From Talpa occidentalis (taxonomy: Eukaryota; Chordata; Mammalia; Eulipotyphla; Talpidae), in contig NW_023603184.1 of the NCBI RefSeq assembly GCF_014898055.3, positions 36,455,359 through 36,519,358 on the forward strand: a stretch of DNA of 64,000 nucleotides, read 5' to 3'. Shown in pieces: positions 46,836-58,139 of this stretch (the first letter of the stretch is position 1; every line of letters begins with the position of its first letter). The position numbers and the translations under genes are program-made. The notes beneath the pieces were generated by a model. That model was not told the origin of the DNA. It ran no database searches and worked only from the letters and a program-made list of their open reading frames with translations.

Positions 46836-46975
46836 GTAAGAAGGTAAAGACAGGTGTTCATTGTGTTGATTTTGTACTGTGATTGTTACCCATTCACAAA
46901 TAATCATGGGCTTACAGAAAAGTCAGATAAAATTAGGGTTCACCTTATCCTCAGGGATCCATGTAACATACAGAT

Positions 46976-48429
46976 CTCTTATCCCTACTAGTTTATATTA
47001 TATATTGTAATAGTCTTAATAGTCTTTCTCAGATGGATGTGAAACCCTGGGAACTAAGGTTAAAGCGTAACTACAGGAAACTAGCATAAATGAAATGGTA
47101 ACATGTTTTACTACAAGGTATCAGAAAATAAATTTTATACAGTACCTTTTTAAACTTGACAAAGTGGGGGTAATGAGGAATTATGTTTAATGCATATGTA
47201 GTTTCAGTTTTACCACATAGAGTTATAGAGATGGATGGTGAAGACAGTTGTCCAACATGAATGTATTTAATACTATTTAACTGCAATATTAAAAATGGCT
47301 AATATGATAGTAAATGTGATAGATTTTATGCCAGGTTTGTTTGGCCACAATAAAACAATGGGAAAGAAAAAAGCAGCAGCATCGGATGATAATTCCCTCA
47401 CACTACCCTCCACCAACATTCCCATTTCTCACATACTTGCCAGTGCCAGTGAAAATGATGATTCTCATCTTTGGGGAAGCTAATTGCTGCCATGCTCTAT
47501 ATTCAATCACCTACTACCTCTTAAGGAATTGTTCTAAACCAATTAATCCTTGCTGTTCTGTATTCTCAACCTCTTACTATCTATCTTAAACCACTCTTTA
47601 TAATTAGGTAGGTTTCTCTGACTTCCAGTCTTGCAACAAATTCTTTATTTCCCTTAAGGTCTTCTGTATACATTGTTTATTTTTTTTCTTGCCTTTACTG
47701 GCAAGTTTCCAGAAATAATATGCGTTCTGCCTCCACTACTTATTTATTTTCATTCTTTCCTGAAACTGTACAGATTCTCAGCTTCCATCTCTGCACTTTA
47801 AGTGCTTTTTCCAGGGTCACTAATGTGCTTTCAGCTACATTTGAAAATTCTAATTCTTAGCAGATTTGGCAACTTAAGTAATTTGATACTGTTGTTCATG
47901 TAACACCCAGTGATGACACCATGACCTCTTGGTATTACTAGTTCCTGTAAAGCTATCTATCTCATCTTTCTTTACTGCATATAGTCCTCTCCAATAACCG
48001 CTACAGTGTTTCATCTTCACTGTTATCTTTTTTCTTTTAAATATATTTTTGTGGTTGTTTCTCCACATGGTTAGATTAAAATAGCACTTAACCAGTGATA
48101 TTCCCAATGTATGTAACTAGAAAAAATCTGAAGAGCTTTATCTACAGTATCCGACCCACATGGTAGCACCATGCATATATTTAGAAGGATTTCTCTTAGT
48201 AACTTAATATGCAACTTTTTAAGTGATACTTGATAGTGATTTTTTTTCTTATTCATTGAATATTTATCTAAAATACTGTAATTATAGAAAATAATTATCA
48301 AAATTTATAGTTACCTTGAATCAGAGTAAAAGAGTTCATTTATATACTAAATATAGCTATTTAAAATGATTGCATGTTAGTTCATAAGGAATATTCTATA
48401 TCTATTAAGCTGATAGTTCTATATTTTTA
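46976..48429. other. Intron of the OR at 48918; no gene
   Basis: AT-rich sequence with no recognised gene. 47610-47830 is pyrimidine-rich and may be an old LINE remnant. Confidence 0.4.
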
Positions 48430-48760
48430 AATATTTATTTATATATATATTTTACATCATTGTCATTTTTATACAGTTTGCTTTCTCCTCTCAGGTATGT
48501 CACTGTAAAATTTCCACCACCCAGTCACCTATGAACCATCTCCATAGTCTTCTGTGCTCTTTCCAACCCTGTGTGATCCCTTTCTCTGCCCTCCCCTGCT
48601 GTATGTCTCAATTTATAGTTGTCTGCAAGTTATGTCTTTTTTTTCCTGATCCCTTATTTGGCTCCCCTATATTCCTCCTATAAGTGAAACTATATAGTAC
48701 ATTTTTCTGTATTTTAACCTCTCAATATCTAATTTATCTATCTACATTTCTTTATTGCAT
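48430..48760 (-). mobile_element. Older L1 3' end
   Basis: Reverse-strand L1 3'UTR and ORF2 tail (gctttctcctctcaggtatg, attcctcctataagtgaaac), same type as 34060-34545. It lies in the presumed 5'UTR intron of the receptor at 48918. Confidence 0.65.
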
Positions 48761-48917
48761 CATTGTGATTATGAATGCAGAAGGAAGTTAGAGTTCAATA
48801 TATAGTTTTCTCGATGAGAAACTTAGATAACTCTCATAAACAAAAGAAAATGAATCTACCTGCCTTCAACTAATAAAAACAAAATTATTTCTATAGGATG
48901 AGAACATTGTGGGACAA

Positions 48918-49877
48918 ATGCCACAAATCCAAGACAACATGGAGATCCTTAGTAACTTCACATCTACATTTCCAACCTTCTTATTGACCGGCATTCCTGG
49001 CCTGGAGTCTGTCCATGGCTGGATCTCCATTCCCTTCTGTTGTCTCTATGCCATTGCCCTTACTGGGAACAGCATGATCCTGTTTGTCATCATTACCCAG
49101 CAGAGTCTGCATGAACCCATGTACTATTTCCTCTCCATGCTGTCAGCCAGTGATCTGGGCATAACTGTGTCTACTATGTCAACAACATTAGCTATCTTCT
49201 GGTTTGATGCAAGAGAAATCAGTCTAGATTCCTGCATTATACAGATGTTTTTTCTTCATGGATTTACTGTCATTGAATCAGGAGTGCTGGTGGCCATGGC
49301 CTTTGACCGCTATGTGGCCATCTGTAACCCTCTCAGGTACAGCACCATTCTCACTAACCCCAGAATCATTCTGATGGGACTTGTAATGACTATACGCTCC
49401 ATACTATTAATAGGGCTAATGCTTTTGCTCCTTAAGCGTCTCTCCTTCTGTAAAATGAATGTTCTTTCCCATTCCTACTGCTACCATCCAGATCTGATTA
49501 AATTTTCTTGCTCGGATACTCGGGCCAACAACATTTGTGGCTTAATTGTTCTCATCCTGACCACAGGGATAGATGCACCATGCATTCTCCTGTCTTATAT
49601 CTTGATCATTCGCTCTGTTCTGAGTATTGCCTCCCCTGAAGAACGACATAAGGCCTTTAGCACCTGTATCTCTCACATTGGAGCAGTTGCTACTTTCTAC
49701 ATCCCCATGATGAGCCTGTCCTTGGTGCATCGCTATGCTCATTCTGCCCCCAAAGTGGTCCATTCAATGATGTCCAATATATACCTGCATTTGCCCCCAG
49801 TGCTTAATCCCATTATCTATAGTGTAAAGACAAAACAGATTCGCAATACTATACTCAAGCTACTCCATAAAATGTAA
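48918..49877 (+). CDS. OR51F1: OR51F1-like olfactory receptor, intact, third local copy
   Basis: 319-residue class I odorant receptor. The start MPQIQDNMEI (48918) is the one shared with the copies at 14751 and 21527; the acceptor (tttctatag) ends at 48896. Landmarks: N13-F-T glycosylation site; FLLTGIPGLESVHGW; LHEPMYYFLSMLSASDLG; TM3 cysteine; MAFDRYVAICNPLRYSTIL; EC2 SHSYCYHPDLIKFSCSD; TM6 FSTCISHIGAV; TM7 PPVLNPIIYSVKTKQIR; short tail LLHKM. Compared with 20562-21527 the first ~115 and last ~75 residues are nearly the same, while TM4-TM5 (about 145-235) differ at many positions, a mosaic pattern. It stands on the opposite strand from the other two copies. Confidence 0.92.
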   Translation: MPQIQDNMEILSNFTSTFPTFLLTGIPGLESVHGWISIPFCCLYAIALTGNSMILFVIITQQSLHEPMYYFLSMLSASDLGITVSTMSTTLAIFWFDAREISLDSCIIQMFFLHGFTVIESGVLVAMAFDRYVAICNPLRYSTILTNPRIILMGLVMTIRSILLIGLMLLLLKRLSFCKMNVLSHSYCYHPDLIKFSCSDTRANNICGLIVLILTTGIDAPCILLSYILIIRSVLSIASPEERHKAFSTCISHIGAVATFYIPMMSLSLVHRYAHSAPKVVHSMMSNIYLHLPPVLNPIIYSVKTKQIRNTILKLLHKM

Positions 49878-50139
49878 TCAGAGATGATTAAGGCTGTAAA
49901 AAATCTACTAGAAGTGAATTTAACTATAGAAAAGCAACTTTGATAGATCATCAGATTTTTTTGTCTTTTTTTCATTCAGCAAATACTTGTTAAGCATTTT
50001 GTTAAGCAGTTATAAAATATAACTATTGTTTACTACCAGTAAGGGAAAATGAGTATATTTAAAATGAAATAATAAAAAATTGTTTCTAAAATTAACATTT
50101 ATTGCTTATTTTATACTCTGTATTATACCAACTGCTTTA

Positions 50140-50271
50140 TTTTTTTTTTATTTTTTTTTTTTTTTGTGGGACCCTCGCTGGTGGCCAGGGAACAAACCGG
50201 CTCTGCAGAGGCTGCGGGCAGCCTCACAGCCCAGCGCTCAACTGCTGCACCACCAGGGGAGGCCCTCCACA
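50140..50271 (-). mobile_element. tRNA-head-only version of the SINE
   Basis: Reverse orientation: a T run (50141-50166), then only the tRNA-like head (complement of gggcctcccctggtggtgca through the B-box part gtttgttccc). The unrelated body is absent. A flanking repeat aactgcttta (50130-50139, 50272-50281) fits a TSD, so this short form inserted as such. Confidence 0.8.
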
Positions 50272-50281
50272 AACTGCTTTA

Positions 50282-50987
50282 AAAATATATTCCACTTGTC
50301 CATATGTATACCTCAAAGATGCATAGATTATTAATTATGTTGTAGAGGTGAAGAATTATTTGGCCATTGAAGCCTAGTCAAGGCTGATATTAAAACACAG
50401 GATTACTGTGTTTTAGATTCTCTGTCTACACTGCTTTATTACATAGGCATCCAAAATCACCTAGAAAAAATGTTCTATTATCAAAAATAAGAACTTTAAA
50501 CATCATGTACATATTTCCTGCCCTAAAAGACATGTTGTCCTTCTTGGGTTTAACTTACAGTGTTTTCTTCTTTCATAATTGAGACTAGAAAGATAAAGGT
50601 AGATATCTCACGACATGGAAGCCACATATATCAGTATCCTATACTGCAGACAATAAAGAAGCTCTAGTAATTAGAGACTTTTGCTAACTTATCACAGGAA
50701 ATAGGAAATGTGGAGACCAGAAAAGTTCATCATATAGAATGTCAGAAGTTTGGAATAGATTCTTCACCTTTTTGTGCAGAATGATCCCTTTAGAATCTAG
50801 TGAAATCCTTGAACCCATCCAAACAATAAAATTGCATATAAACAAACACACTCAGACTTTTTTCTACTAAATTTCAGTAGTTTCACAGATATCATGAAGG
50901 ACCAACTGTGGTGTTCTCAACCAATCAATGGCTTATTTCATCACTATTTCTCAGATACAACACATTAACTTAAAGTTGAATCATGCT
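50282..50987. other. Stretch without a recognised gene
   Basis: AT-rich unique-looking sequence; nothing supported. Confidence 0.5.
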
Positions 50988-51269
50988 GGGCCTCCCTGGT
51001 GGTGCAGGCAGATGAGCGCTGTGCTGTGAAGCTGTCCGCACCCTCTACAGTGACAGTTCAAACCCCGCCGGCAGCGCAGATGCCCACATGGCGCAGCAGA
51101 CCTCTCCTGTCTGGCCCATGAATACAGCAGTGTATTTCATCAGTCTGCCTGTTCTGTTCCCCGCTCTGTCTCTGCTGAATCCTCTCACCCTGTACCCCGC
51201 ATCTGCCTGTACCCCGGTTCTTATATAAATAAATAAATCTTAAAAATAAATAAATAAATAAATAATAAA
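50988..51269 (+). mobile_element. tRNA-derived SINE, full length, with TSD
   Basis: Head gggcctccctggtggtgcag, complete body, tail ataaataaataaatctt then an (AAAT)n run. 16-bp TSD aaagttgaatcatgct (50972-50987; right copy 51270-51285 with one mismatch). Confidence 0.93.
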
Positions 51270-52839
51270 AAAGTTCAATCATGCTCCCTCCCATTCTAAT
51301 GTACTATGTTCTTCCTCTTTTGCTTTTGATCAGCGTTGTATTCATAATTCCACTGTTTTGATGAACCATCTTTAACCAATAGAATACAGTAGCTGAGGAG
51401 AATGAGCACATTGGGCTGGAAAAGTTGCTTAAGACCAGGCTATACAATGAAGGGTTTGTTCCATGAGGGGCCCCAGAGGACACACATTCATTAAGGTTCT
51501 TAAGAGTGAGCTGCAGTGATCACCAAACCAGGATCATCAATCCCCATACCTAGGATGATGCCTGACATAACAGAAACCAGAGAGTAGTGGGTAATTTCCA
51601 ATAGCCAATGACTACAGTTATCACAAGCATCAGCAGGCCCAAAGAATAGACAAGAGAAATGAACAAATAACTGTTATTTTCACCTAGGAATATACAGAAA
51701 CAAAGCAAAGGGTCAGATAAAACCAAACCAATAATAAACCCTAGAAATCTGACTGAGAATTTGATGTTACCAGAGAGGGAGAGAGAGGAAAAGAACAATG
51801 TGGGCAACAGATGGTGGAGGACCATGGGTGGGTTTTATGTGGTATCATATCCATAAAGGGTATGATCCTATAGACCTCTAAATCACTACCTTCCAATGAA
51901 AATTTTATGAAAAATTCAAAAATCATTATTTCCTATGATATAACCAGATATGTTCTGGGTGTTTTTGATAATGTAAATACTATTTTTTAAAAATGCATAG
52001 TCTTTGTGCTGCATAAAAATTATCACAAATGTAATTTTGTTAAAAGAAAGAAATTTTTCTTAAGGTCAACTTTCATTCATTTCCTTTAGCACAGCTGTAA
52101 CCGGCTGCCCACCACCCCAGGTCCTTCAATCACAGCATGAAACTCTGAAGTTTTAGGTCCCATGGAAAGTGGCAGTGTCTACACTGGACAAACTGGAGAA
52201 TCACTGGGCCTCAGGACTCAAGCACCATCTATCTGCTGTAGATGAGCCCTTCAAGTAGGGGCCAGTTTTGCCTTCTATATTCCTTCACTGGGGCAGATCA
52301 TCTCTGGAGAGGAAGAACTGCTGGCTTCTCTTACTGTCCTTTCCTTAGTTCTTCCACAACCATGGGCACTGCCTGTTGCCTTCCCCAGAGTCTTCATCGG
52401 AAGGATGGCCTTCCACATCATCCAGAAGAGTGACTGATGCTTCAGCAATTGTTTCCTCTTCAAGTGCCTCCTCTTGGGTTTCTCTGATAAGGCCCTGTCC
52501 AGATCAAACAGCTTCCTCTAGATGAAATTTCCCATAATTTCATAGGTCCAGTCTTGGTACAATTTCACTTAATCTGCTGGTCTATAAACAAAGTGTCATC
52601 AGGACCAGAGTCTCATTGAGAGTCCCCTGCAGCGGTTGTGCATTAGATCACAGGGTTGTTCACAGGATTCAACTAGTTCCTGTGTCCTGGGTGATTCAGG
52701 GAACCAGTTTTCTTGCCATGGACTCAAGGAGGCCACATTAATTCCTTTCTGCTCTTGAATGCAGACAGGCATCAATTCTTTGCCATTGGGCAATGAAACG
52801 TGTTACTGCTTAACAAAGCCAGGTGTTATGCGTCATAAC
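51270..52839. other. Stretch without a recognised gene
   Basis: Unique-looking sequence between a SINE and the duplicated block; short open frames on both strands show no family I recognise. Confidence 0.4.
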
Positions 52840-53106
52840 ACAGAAATGATATTATGTCATCTTTTCCATAATCATAATCACTTAGAACAAGTTGCAGGTC
52901 ATACCCACATTCAAGAGCAAAGGATTATGCAAGGGCTCAAGGAGGCAGGATCAACCATGGACTATTTTATTATGTATAATCTGTCTGTCAGGGTAGAATT
53001 TAGGTAGGCATCTCAGTTAGACTGGAAATTCATTGATGGCATTTGCAGGGAAATTTTGCCTTGCTCAACACGGCTCATCACTTCACACAATCATTTGCTT
53101 AAGGTC

Positions 53107-53402
53107 TTTTTTTTTTTAATTTTCTTTCTTTTTTTTTAATTAATTTATTTATTTATACAAGCACTGGGTACAGTCAGAAGCACGGGAGGCTGAGAGAATT
53201 CACCAGAGTCAGAGCGGGAAGCAGAGCAGGCAGAAGGACCGAAGTACACTGCTGAGGGGAGCAGCGGGCGGCAGGAGAGGTCTGCACGCCATGTGGGACC
53301 CTCCTCTGGTGGCCGGGGAGCAGCTGGGGATCGAATCGGCGCTGCAGAAGCTGCGGGCAGCTTCGCAACCCAGCGCTCAACTGCTGCGCCACCGGGGAGG
53401 CC
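53107..53402 (-). mobile_element. tRNA-derived SINE, full length, reverse orientation
   Basis: T-rich tail with ttaatttatttatttataca at the left, complement of the body, and the head complement ccaccggggaggccc at 53388-53402. It resembles the family consensus closely, so it is probably young. The TSD is not clear. Confidence 0.9.
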
Positions 53403-54368
53403 CAAGTCTCATTTTTGTTGTTGAATTTAAGTACAAACACTTGGCAGGAATTCCGGGTAAATTTATGGTACTTAAACTTCTCATATTTTGTGCTATTAAG
53501 TCTTCTCAAAAAAAAAGGGCACAGAATAAAAGGCAAATAAAAATCAGAGAAAAGTCACCAAATGGGGAAATATTACTGGATTTATTGATATTAAACAAAC
53601 ACAAAACTCTCTGCCAATTCATACTTCCCTAAAAAGGAGAAGCATGTTTGGATGTGCATCCTCCCCTTTCCTATGAATCTAGACTTGCAAGATCTGGAAA
53701 GCTGTCTGCACCCATTACTGAACTGCTCACATTGAGAGGAACATCAAATTCCACCCAAGATGTGTAAGTCCTTGCACCTATTACCATAGGAAACAGCAGT
53801 TTTGAGAGAAAGAATGCATGCCCATGAGAACTCACCATTCACCCCAGCCACTAGCAAGTGGGGTCCAGTTAACAATTAGGAGTTGACACATTTCCTGGGG
53901 AAAATTCAGTGATGGCTGGACAGAGATTGATGGGGAAATGTCATGACATCTTACCTATGGACCAATGTGCTAGTGCAGGAGTAGGGGCCTGGAGACTGAG
54001 GCTCATAATGACCTCTCTCTTCATCATCACCATAATTATTCCAGCAAACACCAGTTTGCTGTCCTAGCTATCAACCATACTGATAACCCAGGAACAATGA
54101 TAGGCATCTCTCTTTTCCCTGCTGCCTAGAACATCTAAACTTTCCATTTATGTGAATAATTTGGCTTCCTTTGCTTTGCATTTAAGCTAACTGGGGACAC
54201 TTTTTGTTGCAGGATACTTGTCACTACAGTTAGTCACTGAAATTCTGAGATTACACAGAATTCATGGTATTTATAGATAGAGAGAGAGGTAATTCCATTT
54301 TCCATACAACATATGGCCCCCGGGAGATTCATATTTTACCAGCGGTCCCAGAGCTCCATCCTCTTTAC

Positions 54369-54444
54369 TATAAAGTCCAAGACTCCAGAACTATTTTCTG
54401 TCTGTATTGAAGACGGAAAAGGCTCGTGGTTACACATGATGCTG
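54369..54444 (+). promoter_or_regulatory. OR51V1: Shared OR promoter module and first exon (copy 4) for the OR51V1-like gene
   Basis: tttACTATAAAGTCCAAGAC (TATAAAG 54369-54375), exon of about 45-50 nt ending gatgctg|GTAAGA (exon end 54444). Upstream ttttaccagcggtccc corresponds to the CCAAT-containing word of copy 3. The acceptor atatctctttag ends at 55528, giving an intron of about 1.08 kb plus whatever lies in the gap at 54955. Confidence 0.65.
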
Positions 54445-54856
54445 GTAAGAGCAGAGAAAGGGGTGCATTGTGCTGACTTGTGCTTTGATTGTTACCTATT
54501 CGCAAATAATCATGGGCTTGTAGAAAAGTCAGATAATATTAGGGGCCACCCTATCCTTAGGGATCCATAAAACCCTCAAATACCTGACCACCAACTGGTT
54601 AATCAAATAGTGCAATCTATCTCAGATTGAATTGACCACCAGTAATTGGAGACTAAAAAAGAATCACAGAAAAATACCCAAAAGTGGCCTATCTATGTGT
54701 CAGAGGGCTTTTACTCTTAGGAAGAAACATTAACTAGTATTTTTATAAGTTTGACTGAGCAAATTATATCACTAATGTGGATATTATTTGATTTTAAGTC
54801 CTCTTATAATTATTTTAACAACGTGATTTTCCTACTTAAAATTCATTTTTAAAATT

Positions 54857-54954
54857 GGGCCTCCCCTGGTGGCGCAGCGGTTGAGCGCTGGGCTGCGAGG
54901 CTGCCCGCAGCCTCTGCAGCTCCAGTTCATTCCCTGGCCGCCGGCAAGGGTCCC
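54857..54954 (+). mobile_element. tRNA-derived SINE cut by an assembly gap
   Basis: Head gggcctcccctggtggcgca to caagggtccc, then N. The remainder is presumably in the gap; the sequence after the gap is not SINE. Confidence 0.9.
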
Positions 54955-55054
54955 NNNNNNNNNNNNNNNNNNNNNNNNNNNNNNNNNNNNNNNNNNNNNN
55001 NNNNNNNNNNNNNNNNNNNNNNNNNNNNNNNNNNNNNNNNNNNNNNNNNNNNNN
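54955..55054. other. Assembly gap, exactly 100 N
   Basis: 100 N inside a SINE, in the presumed 5'UTR intron of the OR51V1-like gene. Confidence 0.98.
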
Positions 55055-55549
55055 ACTTAGTTTGTTTTCTTAGTTACATTTTATTATGCAAAGGCAGATT
55101 AATTTAGTCCATTTCTCTTGGGATCTTATGAACCTTTGGGAGAGTGAAAGGAAGACCTGTGCTGCCCAAGAGAAAAATTATCTATGCATTTCTTATTTTT
55201 CTTGAAGATACTACCAGGCACCTGTGGTCATAAATATCATCTTTAAAAATCACCAGAGACTCCCAAAAGTTTAGTCCTAAATCCAAATCCCATGTGCTTA
55301 TAAACATTATTATTTCTGCATAAAACTCCTAGTCTTCTGGCATTCCCAGTCACTAACACTAAACAATATACAGCTAATCAATGGGATTTTGCCCCAAAAG
55401 ATAAAGAATCAAGTATCTATTTTGCTGAGTTTGACACTAAATGAAACTAATATTTTATCTTCTCAAAAGCAGGCAAATATTAGAAATTAGGGGATCAAAA
55501 ATTGATCTAATTTGCAATATCTCTTTAGAACTATACTTATCCTCTATTA

Positions 55550-56494
55550 ATGTCTGCTGTTTCTAACTCAAACTTCAGTAATTCCAGATTTATCCTTACT
55601 GGATTTCCTGGCCTAGAGGTTGACTATCCCTGGCTCTCCATTCCCTTTTCTTCCATCTATGCTGTCGTTTTCTTGGGAAACTGTATGGTGCTCCATGTGA
55701 TCCGGACTGAGCCGAGCCTACACCAGCCCATGTTCTACTTCCTGGCCATGTTGGCCCTCACGGACCTGTGCATGGGGCTGTCCACCATGTGCACAGTGCT
55801 GGGGATCCTGTGGGGGTTCGTGCAAGATATCAGCCTGGACTCCTGCATTGCCCAGTCCTATTTCATCCACGGTCTGTCCTTCATGGAGTCCTCTGTTCTC
55901 CTTACCATGGCATTTGACCGTTACATTGCCATTTGCAACCCACTACGCTACTCCTCCATCCTCACCAATGACAGAATCATAAAAATCGGGGTGACAATCT
56001 TATGTAGGAGCTCCCTACTCATACCTCCAGTCATCATTCGCCTGAGGTTTTTAAATTACTGCCGCCCCCACATCCTTTCTCATTCTTTCTGCCTGCACCA
56101 GGACCTAATTCGAATGGCCTGTTCAGACATCCGCTTCAACTACATCTATGGTCTGGCACTGGTAATCAGCACCCTGCTTTTGGATGCAGTGCTTATCCTC
56201 ATCTCCTATATCATGATCTTGTATGCAGTCTTAGCTATTGCATCACGGGAAGAGAGGATCAAGTCCTTGCAGACTTGTGTGTCTCATATCTGTGCTGTTT
56301 TAGTTTTCTACGTCCCGATCATTGGCCTGACCATGGTGCACCGCTTTGGGAAACATCTCTCACCAATGGTTCATGTCCTCATGGGCAACATCTATATCCT
56401 TTTCCCACCTTTGATGAACCCGATTATTTATAGTATCAAGACTCAACAAATAAGAAAGAGAATCCAGAGATTATTTTACTTGAAAGGAATATAG
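55550..56494 (+). CDS. OR51V1: Olfactory receptor OR51V1-like, intact
   Basis: 314-residue class I odorant receptor. The acceptor atatctctttag ends at 55528, 21 nt before the ATG. Landmarks: glycosylation site N8-F-S; FILTGFPGLEVDYPWLSIPF; GNCMVLHVIRTEPSLHQPMF; ALTDLCMGLSTMCTVLGILW; TM3 SCIAQSYFIHGLSFMESS; MAFDRYIAICNPLRYSSILT; EC2 SHSFCLHQDLIRMACSDI; TM6 LQTCVSHICAVLVFYVP; TM7 PPLMNPIIYSIKTQQIRKR. These blocks match remembered human OR51V1 very closely (YPWLSIPFSSIYA, LTDLCMGLST, CIAQSYFIHGLSFMESSVLL, KTQQI). In human that gene is the immediate neighbour of the beta-globin cluster, well away from OR51F1 and OR52R1. Orthology by memory only. Confidence 0.92.
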   Translation: MSAVSNSNFSNSRFILTGFPGLEVDYPWLSIPFSSIYAVVFLGNCMVLHVIRTEPSLHQPMFYFLAMLALTDLCMGLSTMCTVLGILWGFVQDISLDSCIAQSYFIHGLSFMESSVLLTMAFDRYIAICNPLRYSSILTNDRIIKIGVTILCRSSLLIPPVIIRLRFLNYCRPHILSHSFCLHQDLIRMACSDIRFNYIYGLALVISTLLLDAVLILISYIMILYAVLAIASREERIKSLQTCVSHICAVLVFYVPIIGLTMVHRFGKHLSPMVHVLMGNIYILFPPLMNPIIYSIKTQQIRKRIQRLFYLKGI

Positions 56495-57759
56495 GTTTTG
56501 AGATCAAATGCAAGTGTATAAAGTCAACGAGAGCAATTTGAAAGGGTAAGAATCAGTAAATAATTAAAAATAGGTTCAATGACTTCTATTTGAATAATGT
56601 ATTGCATGTTACAATTGCTTTCCTGTCCATTATTTCATACTAAGTTAGTGAATTGAAATGGTTATATTGTGACCCATTTCATAAATCAGATAATGAATAT
56701 GTAATGGTCTCAAAAGCATAGTAATGTATGAGGTGGATTATCTATTAACATTATATCTCTATGTCTCTTGTTATGGTCAGTTGAGTGAGGATAACTTTGG
56801 GAAAGCTAAATTTTACTGATTGAAACCTTTTAAGTAATTACTGCAGGATCAGCAATTGTCCTAGTGCATTTTCATTATTCTAGTTGACATTTTTGTTTAT
56901 TACTTAGTCATCATCCCTACTCTCCAGATTGGAAACAAATCAGGTAATAAATTAGTATTATGGAGATTGAACTACTAGGATTATTTAAAAAGTAGTGAAA
57001 TAAGCAAACAACAAAACTAATTTTGTACTAGCTTGCCCATCAGTTAAAGACTCTTTTCCCTGTTCTATCTTGACAACCAGTAATTTTGAGAATAGAATGA
57101 AAAAGAGTTTATCAATAGTTTATCCAAATAATGAAATTAACAGCAACTACCATGTTTATTATGAATTCACTTCTCATTTAAGTCTTCCCAATTTAAAAAA
57201 AATTATGGCCAACTAGTAAATATATATTTTTAACTTATCAAGATTGTTGAGTTGTTGTTTTCTACCACATACACAAATAGTTTAAAATACATAAGGATTC
57301 AATGTTATGTCAAATTTTTAGGCAGTATTAGGTGATGCAATTTCAATATATTCTGTTTTTTATAGACTTCACAAATTGAAGGTAAGAAAGAAAACTGTGA
57401 TGTGATTTGTAGCTGAAATAGAGAATGCAGTTTATTAAATAGGTATGCAACTCCCACAAACATTTATATAACAAATAAAAGTAGAAAAATCACCAAAGCC
57501 AGCCATGTAAAATAATGCACACATTTGGACTCTGTTGATACTTATGTTTTCTCAAAATATTATTTCCACTATGAGATATATATGTATACACTTGTATATA
57601 AAATATATATATGTACTTTAGAAGGTTCACTTTAGTACTTATACAAACAATAAATAACCTTCTTTAGATGCACATATAGTTTGATGAGCTTTGAAAAGTA
57701 CTAAAATCAATGATATTTTCATCACACCCAAAAGTGCTTATTTTACTTATTTGTAGTCA
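56495..57759. other. Stretch without a recognised gene
   Basis: AT-rich, no gene; TA-rich microsatellite-like part at 57578-57613. Confidence 0.5.
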
Positions 57760-58080
57760 GTTAACTCCCACAATCCTAAATTCCTGGCAACCACTAATCT
57801 TATTTCTCTCACACGGTTTTACCTTTAAGAGAAAGTCATGTAAAATGATAATGTAATCTTTTATGTGTGGATTCTTTCACTTGCAATGTTTTTGAGATTC
57901 ATTCTTATTGTTGTCTGTACAGTTTATTTTTATTCTTGAATCCTATTCCATTACATCACATATAAAAATTATTTATTCATTTATCAATTGATTGCCATTT
58001 TAATATTTTTGAGTTTTGATTTTGAATAAAGCTGCTATAAGCATATATTTAGCATACACACCATATGATTTTAAAAGTAT
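57760..58080 (-). mobile_element. Old L1 fragment
   Basis: Reverse-strand old-L1 wording: ctggcaaccactaatcttat, ttctttcacttgcaatgttt, attcttgaatcctattccat, ttgaataaagctgctataag. Confidence 0.5.
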
Positions 58081-58139
58081 TTTCAGAAAATTGGTTGAGT
58101 TTAGTTTTGATGTTATATTTTGACTGTTAGAATACAACC

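Larger units (their letters stand above)
43850..46975. repeat. Older duplicated upstream block, copy C (in front of the OR at 48918)
   Basis: Collinear with 52840-54568, with an old L1 inserted (44240-45975). Matching words include tacccacattcaa then gcaaag.attat, gaaacagcag, gagaactcaccattcaccc, gcaagtggggtc, ctcataatgacctctctct, cagagctcc, ctataaagtccaagactcc and ataatcatgggctt. Roughly 75-85 percent identity by eye. Confidence 0.75.
52840..54568. repeat. Older duplicated upstream block, copy D (in front of the OR51V1-like gene)
   Basis: Counterpart of 43850-46975 without the L1 and with a SINE inserted (53107-53402). It contains the promoter module at 54369. Confidence 0.75.
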
